Assembly: GCF_900112135.1 (NCBI RefSeq)
Contig: NZ_FOLC01000003.1
Location: 186,001 to 250,000, forward strand
Origin: Collimonas sp. OK412
GTDB lineage: Bacteria; Pseudomonadota; Gammaproteobacteria; Burkholderiales; Burkholderiaceae_D
DNA: 64,000 bases
Reading direction: 5' to 3'
A program made the translations under genes and the position numbers. The notes under the pieces are model-generated. The model saw nothing but the letters and a program-made list of their open reading frames with translations. It made no database searches and was not told where the DNA came from. Every line of letters starts with the position of its first letter. Position 1 is the first letter of the stretch. Shown piece after piece: positions 17,773 to 26,654 of the stretch.

Positions 17773-17820
17773 TGGTCGGAGTACAACAATTCAAACCTTG
17801 GACCCCTGGTCCAAACCAGG
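17773..17820 (-). repeat. Degenerate 3' part of tRNA-Pro; putative attachment-site remnant
   Basis: These 48 bases correspond to the last 50 bases of the tRNA-Pro gene at 43404-43480, in the same orientation: anticodon arm, variable loop, T arm, acceptor 3' strand and CCA. By eye there are three substitutions and two single-base deletions, one of them in the anticodon loop. The 5' half is absent, so it cannot be a functional tRNA. It is read as the far attachment site of an element that entered the tRNA-Pro 3' end. Confidence 0.75.
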
Positions 17821-17965
17821 CAATAAAATCGGAACGTCTTATAAATCAAAGGCTTGGCTATTGCCCGTCGCAGGAGTATAGCAGAGCTGTGCCGGGAAGA
17901 AAATAGGAGATAGTCGGCAAAACAAATCATTTCGTTAGGAAGATCCGGTTCCAGAATCAAGGAGT

Positions 17966-20900
17966 TCATGCCCGCTGAAGGCTCTCCTGCTCCATGAAAA
18001 AATGCATGAACTGCTCCGCCGCCATGGGTTTTCCAAAGTAATAGCCTTGCATCAGATCGCATGAATTACCTCTCAGGAAAGCAAGCTGGGATTCGTTCTC
18101 CACTCCTTCGGCAACCACTTCGAGACGCAAGCTATGCGCCAGCGCAATAATGCTTTTAACGATGGCGACGTCATCCAGATCATGGGGGACATCACGCACG
18201 AAGGACTGGTCTATCTTGACGACATCAACAGGAAAGCGTTTAAGGTAGGCAAGCGAGGAATAGCCGGTACCAAAATCGTCGATAGTCAGGCGCACTCCGA
18301 GAGTATGCAGCCGATGCAGCGCCTGTAAATTGTTTTCGGCATTTTCCATGAGCGTGCTCTCGGTGATCTCCAGCTCCAATAACTGTGGAGGCAAACTGGT
18401 TTCTACCAGGAGCTGTTCCACAGCGTCAGTGAAATCGGACCTTAACTGTCGCACGGAAAAATTCACAGCCATTCTCATTGCCGGCATGCCAGATTTGATC
18501 CAGCTTTGCAACTGAACACATGCTGTACGCATCACCCAGGCGCCAATGATATTGATCAGGTCGGTTTCTTCTGCAAGCGGGATGAAATCCTTGGGCGCCA
18601 GCATGCCTCGGGTCGGGTGATGCCAACGCACCAATGCTTCCACGCCAACGATGCGACCTGTGTCGCACCGGATTTGCGGCTGATAAAACACCTCCAGTTC
18701 CTTCCGGTTCAACGCTTCGCGCAAATCGCTTTCCAAGGACAGGTGTTCAGACATCGAGTACTCCATGGAAGCCTCGAAAAACATGAAGCCTGAGTTGGCT
18801 TTCTTGGCGCGGTACATTGCGGCGTCAGCATGCTGCAGCAAGGTTCCCACATCAGCACCGTCCTGAGGATAGAGCGAAATACCGATGCTGGCGCTAACGA
18901 CGATACCGTGGCCGCTGATCAGGAAGGGTTTAGCCAAGGATTGGCAAATTTTCTGGGCAACGAGCGTGGCTATATCCGAAGTTGCCACGTCCGCCAGTAC
19001 GACGGTGAACTCATCTCCGCCCAATCGGGCCACGCAATCCACGATGCGCACGCTGCGCTGGATGCGGCGTGCTACAGCTATCAGCAACTGATCGCCGACA
19101 TCGTGGCCGAGCGTGTCGTTCACGTACTTGAACCGATCTAAATCCAGGAACAGCACGGCCGCGCCATTCCCGCTCCGCTGCGCCTGCTCAATGCTGCGCT
19201 TCAACTGATCGAAAAACATGGCCCGGTTCGGCAAGCCGGTCAACGAATCGCTGAAGGCCAGGTCGCGCACTCGCCTCTCTGCGCGATTGGCTTCGACAAT
19301 GCGGCGTACTCGCTGCGGCAGGACTGCGAAGTGAATCGGCTTGGGTATATAGTCGCTAGCGCCTGCGGCGAACGCACGCTCTACCGACAAGTTGTCTTCC
19401 AGGCCGGTAATGATCAATACCGGGATATGCTGGCGACTGGGAATCTCCTGCATGCGAGCGCAGGCGGTAAATCCGTCCATGACCGGCATCACGGCATCCA
19501 TCAGTATGACGTCTGGTTTTATCCGCTTAAGGACACGTAATGCCTGGGCGCCATTTTCTGCCTCCGCCACCCGGAAACCGTCCCTTAACAAGGTATAGCG
19601 CAAGGCACTGCGGGTGCTGCGGTCATCATCGACCACCAGCACCAGGGCGCTGCCTTCCGTCGGTTTTGTGCTGAAATAGTTTTCACTTGAGACCTCGCTG
19701 TAAAGCAAGGCTGCTACATCATCGAACGCTGCACGCAACTGCGGCAGCAAAGGACGGATCTCATCGATCTGCCCAGCCAGCTCCAGCTCTTCCACTTTCT
19801 TGGCCAACTGGGTCATATTGGTTGCTCCCAGGTTGCCGCTGCTACCCTTGATGGCATGCGCTAAAGACCGGATAGCATCCGTGTCTTTCTGTCCTATGGC
19901 CTGCTCCAGCTGCTCCAGGTTAAGCGGCATATCTTCCAGGTAGGGCGTCACCGCTTGCTGCAAGCTGGGCCCTAATATCTCCTGCAGTTTATCGAACACA
20001 GTCCGATCCAAAGGACTGGCCTCAGTCTCGATCGGATTAGCCGCCATTGACGCCGTTTCGGATTCCTTTGTCCTGCGTCCGGTTGCTCGAATCAGCCACT
20101 GCTCCAGCTTATGCCGTAGCTCAATCAGCGTGATTGGCTTTGCCAGGTAATCATCCATCCCTGCGGCCAGGCATTTTTCCACATCGCCGCTCTGGGTATT
20201 GGCGGTCATGGCGACGATCGGCGTGTGCCGCAACCCGGGTTCTTCGATATTGCGGATTCGCGCAGTGACCTCATATCCGTCCATCTCAGGCATATTGCAA
20301 TCCATGAGGATCAGATCAAAGTGGCTGCGCTGGACTGCCTCGATCGCCGCCCAGCCGTTGTCGACGCATTCGCAGAAACAATCGCTCATGACAAGCATGC
20401 CGGTAGCCACCACCTGGTTGGTGCGATTGTCATCGACGACCAATACCCGGTATTGTTTTGCCTTGGCTGGCAGTGTGCCTGGCAATTGCGCGGCAAGGAT
20501 TTCGGCGGCGCCTGATTGTCGATCCGGCCGCGGCTGGCGGATCGCCTCCAATAGACGCTGCAAGCGTAACGGCTTGTCCAGATAGGCATCGACTCCCTTG
20601 AACTGTGCGTCTTTCGCTGCGCCGTAGTGCTGCAACAGCAGCAGACGTGCCGTCGCCAGCGCCGGCGCGGCTCGGATATATCGCAGCAAGTCGGCCTCCT
20701 CGCCTTCTGCCTGCGTGCATTCGGTGATGATCAGCGCATATGGCGTTTTCGCCGCCCGCTCCAGTTCTTCCCGCGCTTCCGCGGCACTGTAGGCTATGCG
20801 GCATTGCATCCCGTGACTTGCCAGGCTTTGCATCAGGAACCTGCGTACGATCTCGCTTTTCGCTGCAATCAGGACCTGCATCCCTTGCAAGTCCGGCTCG

Positions 20901-22420
20901 GGCGCAACTGCAGCCTGCTTTTCAGCCGGCTGGCAAACAATCGTGAACCAGAATGTAGCGCCTTGGCCCGGCGCACTGACCACTCCGATCCCGCCTCCCA
21001 TGAGCTCCACCAGCTGCTTGCAAATCGCCAGGCCGAGACCGGTCCCGCCGTATTGGCGAGCGGTGGCGCTGTCGGCCTGGGCAAAAGAGTCGAATACATG
21101 GAGCGCCGCATCCTGGTCCATGCCAATGCCGGTGTCGTTCACCTCTATCCTCAGGCCGAAGTGTTCGCCGCTGTCCTGACTGCGGGAAATGCGGACAGCC
21201 ACCTCGCCGTGTCCGGTAAATTTCAAGGCGTTTCCCACCAGGTTGGTGAGAACCTGCCGCAAGCGCATCGAGTCGCCTTTGATCAGATCCGGAACGTCGG
21301 CTGCCAGTAGATAACCAAGGTCCAGTTCTTTTTCCCGGGCCTGCTTGGCGAACAGATCGAGGACTTCTTCCACCAGTTTGCGCAAGTTGAAATCGATTTC
21401 TTCCAATATCAGCTTGTTGGCCTCTATCTTGGAGAAATCGAGGACATCGTTGATCAAGTCAATTAGCGTATGGGCCGAACTCCAGGCCACTTCGACGCAT
21501 TCCATTTGCGGCTTGGTGAGCCGCATTTCCCTTAGCATGTCCAGCATTCCCACCACGCCGCTCAAGGGCGTGCGCACTTCATGGCTCACCGTCGCGGCAA
21601 ACTGGGCCTTCATCATTGCTGCGTGCAATGCCTGGTCGCGCGACTGCTTCAGCTCGAGCTCACGCTCTTCCAGTACTGCCATCATTTTATTGAAGGCTTT
21701 GGCCATGTCTATGATGTCGCGCGGCCCCTCGCGCGCTGCGCGCATGCCCGACTCGCCCGACTCGGCGCGCCCCATCAGCTCGGACAGGGCATTCAAAGGC
21801 CGGATCAGATTGCGCGCCAAAAGGCGCATGATTCCCAGCAAGATAAGAGCAAAGGAAAGCGTAATGGCCAGATTGACCATCAGCAAGGAGAGCACCAGGT
21901 GATTCATGGTTCCCTTGCCAAGCACGATATACACATACCCAAGGAGCTGCGGCTTGCTCTCCTGCAGCTCGAACGGCGACGTTGCTGCATGGCCTTGATA
22001 GACCGGTGCGCCGAAACGCCATTCCTTATCGTTTTCCTGTTCCAGCATGGCCCTGGTCGGAGCGATGCCAGGCTGCGGCCCTTGAATCGGCCCGGCTATC
22101 TTGCCTGCCTTGGTTTCGAACAGCAGAACTTTGTTAGCGGTATCGGTAATCTCCACCTGGAGCACGTCAGGAAACGCAAGCGTGGTAGCAACCTCCTCAC
22201 GCACATTGTCAGCGGAATGATAAAGCAGAGCCAGGGTGCTTTGACGCGCCAGGTTTTCTGCAATATGCAGCCCTTGCTCAATCAGGTAACCCCGCACGCT
22301 GCGATTGGTTTGCCAGGAATTCATCAAGGACGAAAACAACGCCAGGCCCAGGATCGAGATGGTGACAATCGCCATCAGCTGACGGCGAAATCCGGTGCGG
22401 CGTAAGTAGGATTGCAACAT
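17966..22420 (-). CDS. Giant hybrid sensor kinase fused to GGDEF and EAL domains
   Basis: This protein has 1484 residues from the ATG at 22420; two earlier in-frame starts (ATG at 22453, TTG at 22534) are possible. It has TM1 at about 14-34, a periplasmic sensor region, TM2 at about 172-198 and HAMP. HisKA follows with His280 (HEVRTP), then HATPase with GTGLGLAICKQ. The first receiver is degenerate, the second is intact (Asp707, LILMDCNMPEMDG), and an HPt (AHAIKGSSGNLGA) and a third receiver (VILMDAVMPVMDG) follow. It ends in GGDEF (intact GGDEF with RIVD inhibitory site) and EAL ([21 protein letters not shown]). A phosphorelay and both making and breaking of c-di-GMP are thus combined. It is the last gene of the operon with the binding protein and receptor, which probably supply its signal. 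Confidence 0.93.
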   Translation of the reverse strand: MLQSYLRRTGFRRQLMAIVTISILGLALFSSLMNSWQTNRSVRGYLIEQGLHIAENLARQSTLALLYHSADNVREEVATTLAFPDVLQVEITDTANKVLLFETKAGKIAGPIQGPQPGIAPTRAMLEQENDKEWRFGAPVYQGHAATSPFELQESKPQLLGYVYIVLGKGTMNHLVLSLLMVNLAITLSFALILLGIMRLLARNLIRPLNALSELMGRAESGESGMRAAREGPRDIIDMAKAFNKMMAVLEERELELKQSRDQALHAAMMKAQFAATVSHEVRTPLSGVVGMLDMLREMRLTKPQMECVEVAWSSAHTLIDLINDVLDFSKIEANKLILEEIDFNLRKLVEEVLDLFAKQAREKELDLGYLLAADVPDLIKGDSMRLRQVLTNLVGNALKFTGHGEVAVRISRSQDSGEHFGLRIEVNDTGIGMDQDAALHVFDSFAQADSATARQYGGTGLGLAICKQLVELMGGGIGVVSAPGQGATFWFTIVCQPAEKQAAVAPEPDLQGMQVLIAAKSEIVRRFLMQSLASHGMQCRIAYSAAEAREELERAAKTPYALIITECTQAEGEEADLLRYIRAAPALATARLLLLQHYGAAKDAQFKGVDAYLDKPLRLQRLLEAIRQPRPDRQSGAAEILAAQLPGTLPAKAKQYRVLVVDDNRTNQVVATGMLVMSDCFCECVDNGWAAIEAVQRSHFDLILMDCNMPEMDGYEVTARIRNIEEPGLRHTPIVAMTANTQSGDVEKCLAAGMDDYLAKPITLIELRHKLEQWLIRATGRRTKESETASMAANPIETEASPLDRTVFDKLQEILGPSLQQAVTPYLEDMPLNLEQLEQAIGQKDTDAIRSLAHAIKGSSGNLGATNMTQLAKKVEELELAGQIDEIRPLLPQLRAAFDDVAALLYSEVSSENYFSTKPTEGSALVLVVDDDRSTRSALRYTLLRDGFRVAEAENGAQALRVLKRIKPDVILMDAVMPVMDGFTACARMQEIPSRQHIPVLIITGLEDNLSVERAFAAGASDYIPKPIHFAVLPQRVRRIVEANRAERRVRDLAFSDSLTGLPNRAMFFDQLKRSIEQAQRSGNGAAVLFLDLDRFKYVNDTLGHDVGDQLLIAVARRIQRSVRIVDCVARLGGDEFTVVLADVATSDIATLVAQKICQSLAKPFLISGHGIVVSASIGISLYPQDGADVGTLLQHADAAMYRAKKANSGFMFFEASMEYSMSEHLSLESDLREALNRKELEVFYQPQIRCDTGRIVGVEALVRWHHPTRGMLAPKDFIPLAEETDLINIIGAWVMRTACVQLQSWIKSGMPAMRMAVNFSVRQLRSDFTDAVEQLLVETSLPPQLLELEITESTLMENAENNLQALHRLHTLGVRLTIDDFGTGYSSLAYLKRFPVDVVKIDQSFVRDVPHDLDDVAIVKSIIALAHSLRLEVVAEGVENESQLAFLRGNSCDLMQGYYFGKPMAAEQFMHFFMEQESLQRA

Positions 22421-22508
22421 GATGGGCTCGTCAAGATGAGGAAAAAAAGGCATCGCATACCGGCTGGCCACGCGAATTGCATCTGTATTGAATGAACATG
22501 CTCGTACG

Positions 22509-23672
22509 CTAAGGCTCCGGAAAAACAAAATCAAAACTACGCTGCTGCTGATAATCGAGATTTAACCCGACGTGACTGGCGGTGCGCAGATTGACCGCCG
22601 TCAGCACCTCGCGTAGCGGCGACACGCCACGCTTGCGTGATTCTCCTGAAAGTACACCCAAGGCGGAACTGGCCAGGTCGCGCCCCAGCCCCAGGTTGTT
22701 CGGATACAAGGCGAACATGACGCCTTTTTTGACGTGCAGGAAGCTGCTGGAAAAGACCGGCAAACCTCGACTCCAGGCTTCCTTCAGGACCAGCGGCAAG
22801 ATGGTTTCATCATCTACCGTAGTAGTATCCTGAGGCAGCCAGATCGCATCCTGGCGGCTGTCAGCGGTGGCGAAAGCAGCGTCATAGAGGTGCGCCGCCG
22901 AGGCCAGGTCATGGGCTTCGCGGGCGACCAGTTCCAGGCCTTGCGCCCTGGCTGCCTCACGCGCCAGTTTGATCAGCCAGTCGTTATGCTGCGGGTCGTA
23001 GATCACGGTCACCCTTTTTATGCCGGGCAACAGTCTTTTCAATAGTACGAACAGCAGGGCCGGATCCGGCGTCAAACTGATGCCGGTCAGGTTGCGGCTC
23101 TCGTTTTCGGGTACCGACAGCACACCGCCGACCACTACCGCTATCTCCGGCGCCAACCCGGATGTAGCCTTCAATCCTTGGCGCCCCAGCGCTATCACTA
23201 CCTTGACGCTGCCGCGCGCCAATTGTGCGCCAAGGTCGCTGGCATTGGTGTTGGGACCGACGGCGTAAGTGTTTATCGGCACTTTAGCTTGCTCCTGAAT
23301 GCCTTCGATAATCTTGGAAAAGATGCTGCGATAGGGTTCACCGATGTCTGGATAAATGACAGCGATCGCACCTTTGCCATCCATGATCTCCTGTCGCCTT
23401 GGCGCGTCCAGCGCGGCCACTGCGGCGATGATCAGCGGCTGGAGTTCGCTGCGCACGGCGCGCATCTCAGCCGTATTTTCGTACCAGTCCGGCAAGTGGC
23501 TGGCGCCCGCGCGCCGGCCAGGATCCTGGTAGACGCTCCCCGGGGCAGCGTAGCCGAATGTACATGCCAGCAAAAGAAGCAAGCTGGCTTCGATCCGCAA
23601 TACAACCGCACAGGAGACCCTGGGCAGTTGAATCAGCAGGGACGACTCACAGTTTGTGCTGGAACTGTACAT
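22509..23672 (-). CDS. Periplasmic ABC-type substrate-binding protein (PF04392-like)
   Basis: This 387-residue protein has an N-terminal secretion signal (hydrophobic RIEASLLLLLACTFGYAA at about 32-49). Its two-lobed binding fold is recognisable from YPDIGEPYRSIFSKIIEGIQ, VVIALGRQGLKAT, TGISLTPDPALLF and VTVIYDPQHNDWL. This is the ABC_sub_bind family. No permease or ATPase gene is adjacent, so it may serve as a receptor rather than a transporter part. The ATG at 23672 overlaps the end of the TonB receptor by 26 bases; an ATG at 23741 is also in frame. Its stop lies 88 bases before the kinase start chosen here. It probably presents its ligand to that kinase. Confidence 0.8.
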   Translation of the reverse strand: MYSSSTNCESSLLIQLPRVSCAVVLRIEASLLLLLACTFGYAAPGSVYQDPGRRAGASHLPDWYENTAEMRAVRSELQPLIIAAVAALDAPRRQEIMDGKGAIAVIYPDIGEPYRSIFSKIIEGIQEQAKVPINTYAVGPNTNASDLGAQLARGSVKVVIALGRQGLKATSGLAPEIAVVVGGVLSVPENESRNLTGISLTPDPALLFVLLKRLLPGIKRVTVIYDPQHNDWLIKLAREAARAQGLELVAREAHDLASAAHLYDAAFATADSRQDAIWLPQDTTTVDDETILPLVLKEAWSRGLPVFSSSFLHVKKGVMFALYPNNLGLGRDLASSALGVLSGESRKRGVSPLREVLTAVNLRTASHVGLNLDYQQQRSFDFVFPEP

Positions 23673-25758
23673 AGAAGGTACGGCCTGGCAGTGGAAAATC
23701 GAAAGGAATATTTCCTGGAGCGAAACTGGGCTCCCTGGCATCTCGATTGAACACGTTCAGCACCATCGCGCTGACGCTCCAGTTGCCGATCAATTTCTCC
23801 CTGCGCAAATTCAAATCGACGGTGGTGTAATCGGGAATCTGGGGGCGGGTGTCGCCAGGTTGCCGCTTGCGGTCGACTACGCGATTGACGGTGCTGCCAA
23901 ATTGCCATAATGACGCGAAACGCCAGTCAGCGCGGCCGAACCAGCGCTGGCGCGGCGCCAGGCCTGCGTCCTGTCCTGTGGTCTGGTCCGTAGAGTGCTG
24001 CAAGGAATAGCTGCCGGAAAGCCGCAGGTTGCGCGTGGCGTCCCAGGTTGCTTCCAGTTCCAAGCCGCGGCCGGTCTGGTCGCCCGCATTTTGCGCGGTC
24101 GAGCCGGTCGAGGGGTCAGGATTCGGCACAAACTGAATGATGTTGTGCATACGGTAGTAGAACAGGCTCAAGTTTGTTTGCAGCGTCTGGGTAGGCTGCC
24201 ACGTGAACGCCAGCTCGCGTGTATTGATGGTTTCCGGTTCGAGATGGGGATTGCCTATGGTGACCGGATTGTTGATGCTGTATTGCTCGGTGAAGGACGG
24301 TGCGCGGAACGCGCTGCCGTATAAGGCCTTGACGGAAAAATTGTAGGCAGCATCCCAAACCAGCGCCAGGCGCGGATTGACCGTGCTGCCAAAATCGGAA
24401 TAGCGGTCCACCCGCACCCCCGATGTCAGCGTCCAGTCTTTCGCCAAGGTCCATTCGTCCTGCACAAACGCGTAGCTGATTGTGCGTTTGTGCGGGGTCA
24501 GGTATACATCGCTGGTGCCGCTTACGTCGATGACGCTCGTTAGCGGAACGAACTCGACCCCGACCCCGGGAACCGCCACGATCTTGAAATTCTTGCTCTC
24601 GCTGGTCTGATACAGGTTTTCAATCCGATAGCCGGCGCCGAGCCGGATCCGATGCTTGTCAAACCCGGTGTAAAACCCCGACAGGCTGAATTGACTGTCT
24701 CGTTCGGCGTGGCCGGGATTGCCTATGACGCCACTAGGGAAAGATCCTGCGAAAGCTCCCGGCGGGAACAGCACTGTCGGCGGCGACGCCGGCAGTTCGT
24801 TGATATCTTTCACCGACGCCTGCGCAGTGACATCCCAATTGCGGAAAAAATTGGGATTGGAATAGGTCAGGTCGGCATTCCAGCGCTGCGCCCGCACGCG
24901 CGCACTGGGATCGAGGCTGTTGGCCAGGCCGACGCCGGTGCCGGTTTCCTGGTCCTGATAGCCGGCGCGCAGACGCCATAGGTCATAGGCGACATCGACC
25001 TGCATGTCCAGGCTGTTGCGCATCAGCTGCTCGTGCCCAGGGGCTAGCGAGGCCTGCGTCCCGAAAATTTTGTCCAGGCTGGTTTGCGCATCGGCGTCTA
25101 TCGTTTTATTCGCGCCGCTGGTGTGGCCCGCTCCAAGATAGAACGCCACATCCAGCGGCCCCATCTTGCCGCCATGCTGGATCCAGGCTTCGTGCGTATC
25201 GAACGATCCCGCCCGTGCGCCATACGCGGTGCCGTTGATGTCAGCCGCGGTCTTGGTAATGATATTGATGACGCCGGCGAAAGCGTTCGCGCCGTACAGC
25301 GCTGATCCAGGGCCGCGGATGACCTCGATACGGGCTATGTTCTGGATCGGCACACCGCCCCAGGCAAAGTCACGATTACCGAGAAAAGCATCGTTGATGG
25401 GGATGCCGTTCACCAGCATCAATGCCTGCGGATTGTATTGCGTGGTGATGCCGCGGAACGAATAGATTGGATCGTTGTAAAGGCCCGAGTAAGATACGTG
25501 CAAACCTGGCACGCTTTCCAGCGCCTGGTTCATGCTGGTCGCCCCCATGGCCTGGATGTCCTGGGCGGTTATCACCGACGCTACCGCCGGCGCCCGGGAA
25601 ATATCTTGCTGGCTGCCCGTGGCGATGCTGACGAACGCTTTATTCCCGTAGGAAAGCACCAAATCGTCTTCATCGGCATTTTGCTGTGCTGCAGCCGAAG
25701 CGGCGCCCAGGAACAGGATGGCGGCGCACGGAATTTGAGTTTGCCAACGGTTTTTCAT
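23647..25758 (-). CDS. TonB-dependent outer membrane receptor
   Basis: This 703-residue outer membrane transporter has a signal peptide (MKNRWQTQIP, cleavage near ASAAAQ) and a plug domain with DISRAPAVASVITAQDI, QALMLVNGIPIND and IEVIRGPGSALYGANAFAGVINIITK. A 22-strand barrel ends near FYVQFQHKL. The ATG at 25758 has GAGG upstream; a longer in-frame start exists. No siderophore synthesis genes are nearby. The receptor is flanked by a small-molecule enzyme operon upstream and a binding protein plus sensor kinase downstream. It may therefore import the signal molecule or its precursor. The C-terminus ends in Leu instead of the usual Phe. Confidence 0.92.
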   Translation of the reverse strand: MKNRWQTQIPCAAILFLGAASAAAQQNADEDDLVLSYGNKAFVSIATGSQQDISRAPAVASVITAQDIQAMGATSMNQALESVPGLHVSYSGLYNDPIYSFRGITTQYNPQALMLVNGIPINDAFLGNRDFAWGGVPIQNIARIEVIRGPGSALYGANAFAGVINIITKTAADINGTAYGARAGSFDTHEAWIQHGGKMGPLDVAFYLGAGHTSGANKTIDADAQTSLDKIFGTQASLAPGHEQLMRNSLDMQVDVAYDLWRLRAGYQDQETGTGVGLANSLDPSARVRAQRWNADLTYSNPNFFRNWDVTAQASVKDINELPASPPTVLFPPGAFAGSFPSGVIGNPGHAERDSQFSLSGFYTGFDKHRIRLGAGYRIENLYQTSESKNFKIVAVPGVGVEFVPLTSVIDVSGTSDVYLTPHKRTISYAFVQDEWTLAKDWTLTSGVRVDRYSDFGSTVNPRLALVWDAAYNFSVKALYGSAFRAPSFTEQYSINNPVTIGNPHLEPETINTRELAFTWQPTQTLQTNLSLFYYRMHNIIQFVPNPDPSTGSTAQNAGDQTGRGLELEATWDATRNLRLSGSYSLQHSTDQTTGQDAGLAPRQRWFGRADWRFASLWQFGSTVNRVVDRKRQPGDTRPQIPDYTTVDLNLRREKLIGNWSVSAMVLNVFNRDAREPSFAPGNIPFDFPLPGRTFYVQFQHKL

Positions 25759-25847
25759 TGCTGCCTCATTCGATGGAACCCAGATATCACAGGATGTCGA
25801 GCCGCTGCTCCTCATCCTCCCGCATCAGCTGCCTTATTCTTGCTGTC

Positions 25848-26654
25848 TTACTCTTCCTGCCAGAGCCGTCGCCCGGGTCCTTCGTAACGCAGCTGTGAAC
25901 AGCGCAACGGAAATGTCGCTCCTGCCGGGCGCTCGCTGGCCTCCAGATAACAAGGAGGCATGCCCGCCATGAACGAGGGAAGCAGGAATAAATAACACTC
26001 GCGCGGAGAAAAGCCCAGATCCAAGGGGATGGCCACGACGACAGCTGCATAGTTAATCGGTAACCGGCGCCCCATTCGAGACAGCTCCCTTTCAATATCA
26101 AAGGCCAATCGAAGATACGGACCCTGCGCCATTTTTTCGCTTTCCATGCGCACGAGAATCGCCGGAATACGTTCATCCACCTGCAATGTCGCCACCGGAC
26201 GGCCGTACCCCAGGATGCGTCGATGCTGCAGCAGCTCCTGCTGCAGAACTGCTTCCAGCGACTCCCCGGCATTGATGCGGTCATGGGCGCGGACCAGGAA
26301 ATCTGCCGCAGCGAATTCCGGCTGCCACCCATAAATGCTGGCTTCCGAAACCGCGATGGCGGCGGCAATGCCGAGCGCGCCGGTACTGCGGGCACTACCT
26401 GCCAGGGCGGCGACGCGGTTGTTCCACAATCGGGGATCCGGGTAACTGGTATAAGTCCAGAGCGCATGCAGGACGGTTATTTGCTCAGGCGAGTAGCGAC
26501 GCCCGGTGATGCCGAAGGCATATAGTGCGATCCAATCCATGTCCTTCAGATCGGCATGCAGATCGTGTCCGCGAAATACCGCGCGCTCCCCCGGGAAACA
26601 TGCGCCCATCGTGGTGCGCAGGGGACCTTCATAGTCCAGCAAGATGTTTCTCAT
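25848..26654 (-). CDS. Citrate-synthase/citryl-CoA-lyase-like protein, catalytic residues altered
   Basis: This 268-residue protein resembles the small/large-domain core of the citrate synthase superfamily. Visible are ALWTYTSYPDPRLWNNRVAA, a glycine-rich helix (STGALGIAAAIAVSEAS), RILGYGRPVATLQVDERIP and LPINYAAVVVAIPLDLGF. Aligned by eye, the usual HGGA histidine is missing, the GFGHR histidine is replaced by Arg151-Arg152-like residues (GYGRP) and the NVD aspartate by Ala. It overlaps the preceding paralogue by four bases (ATGA), suggesting a heteromer in which one subunit is non-catalytic or differently catalytic. The substrate is unknown. Confidence 0.65.
   Translation of the reverse strand: MRNILLDYEGPLRTTMGACFPGERAVFRGHDLHADLKDMDWIALYAFGITGRRYSPEQITVLHALWTYTSYPDPRLWNNRVAALAGSARSTGALGIAAAIAVSEASIYGWQPEFAAADFLVRAHDRINAGESLEAVLQQELLQHRRILGYGRPVATLQVDERIPAILVRMESEKMAQGPYLRLAFDIERELSRMGRRLPINYAAVVVAIPLDLGFSPRECYLFLLPSFMAGMPPCYLEASERPAGATFPLRCSQLRYEGPGRRLWQEE

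Noticed and set aside
17773-17820. A second functional tRNA-Pro
   Set aside because: The 5' half is absent and the anticodon loop has lost a base, so it cannot fold as a tRNA; it is kept only as a relic.
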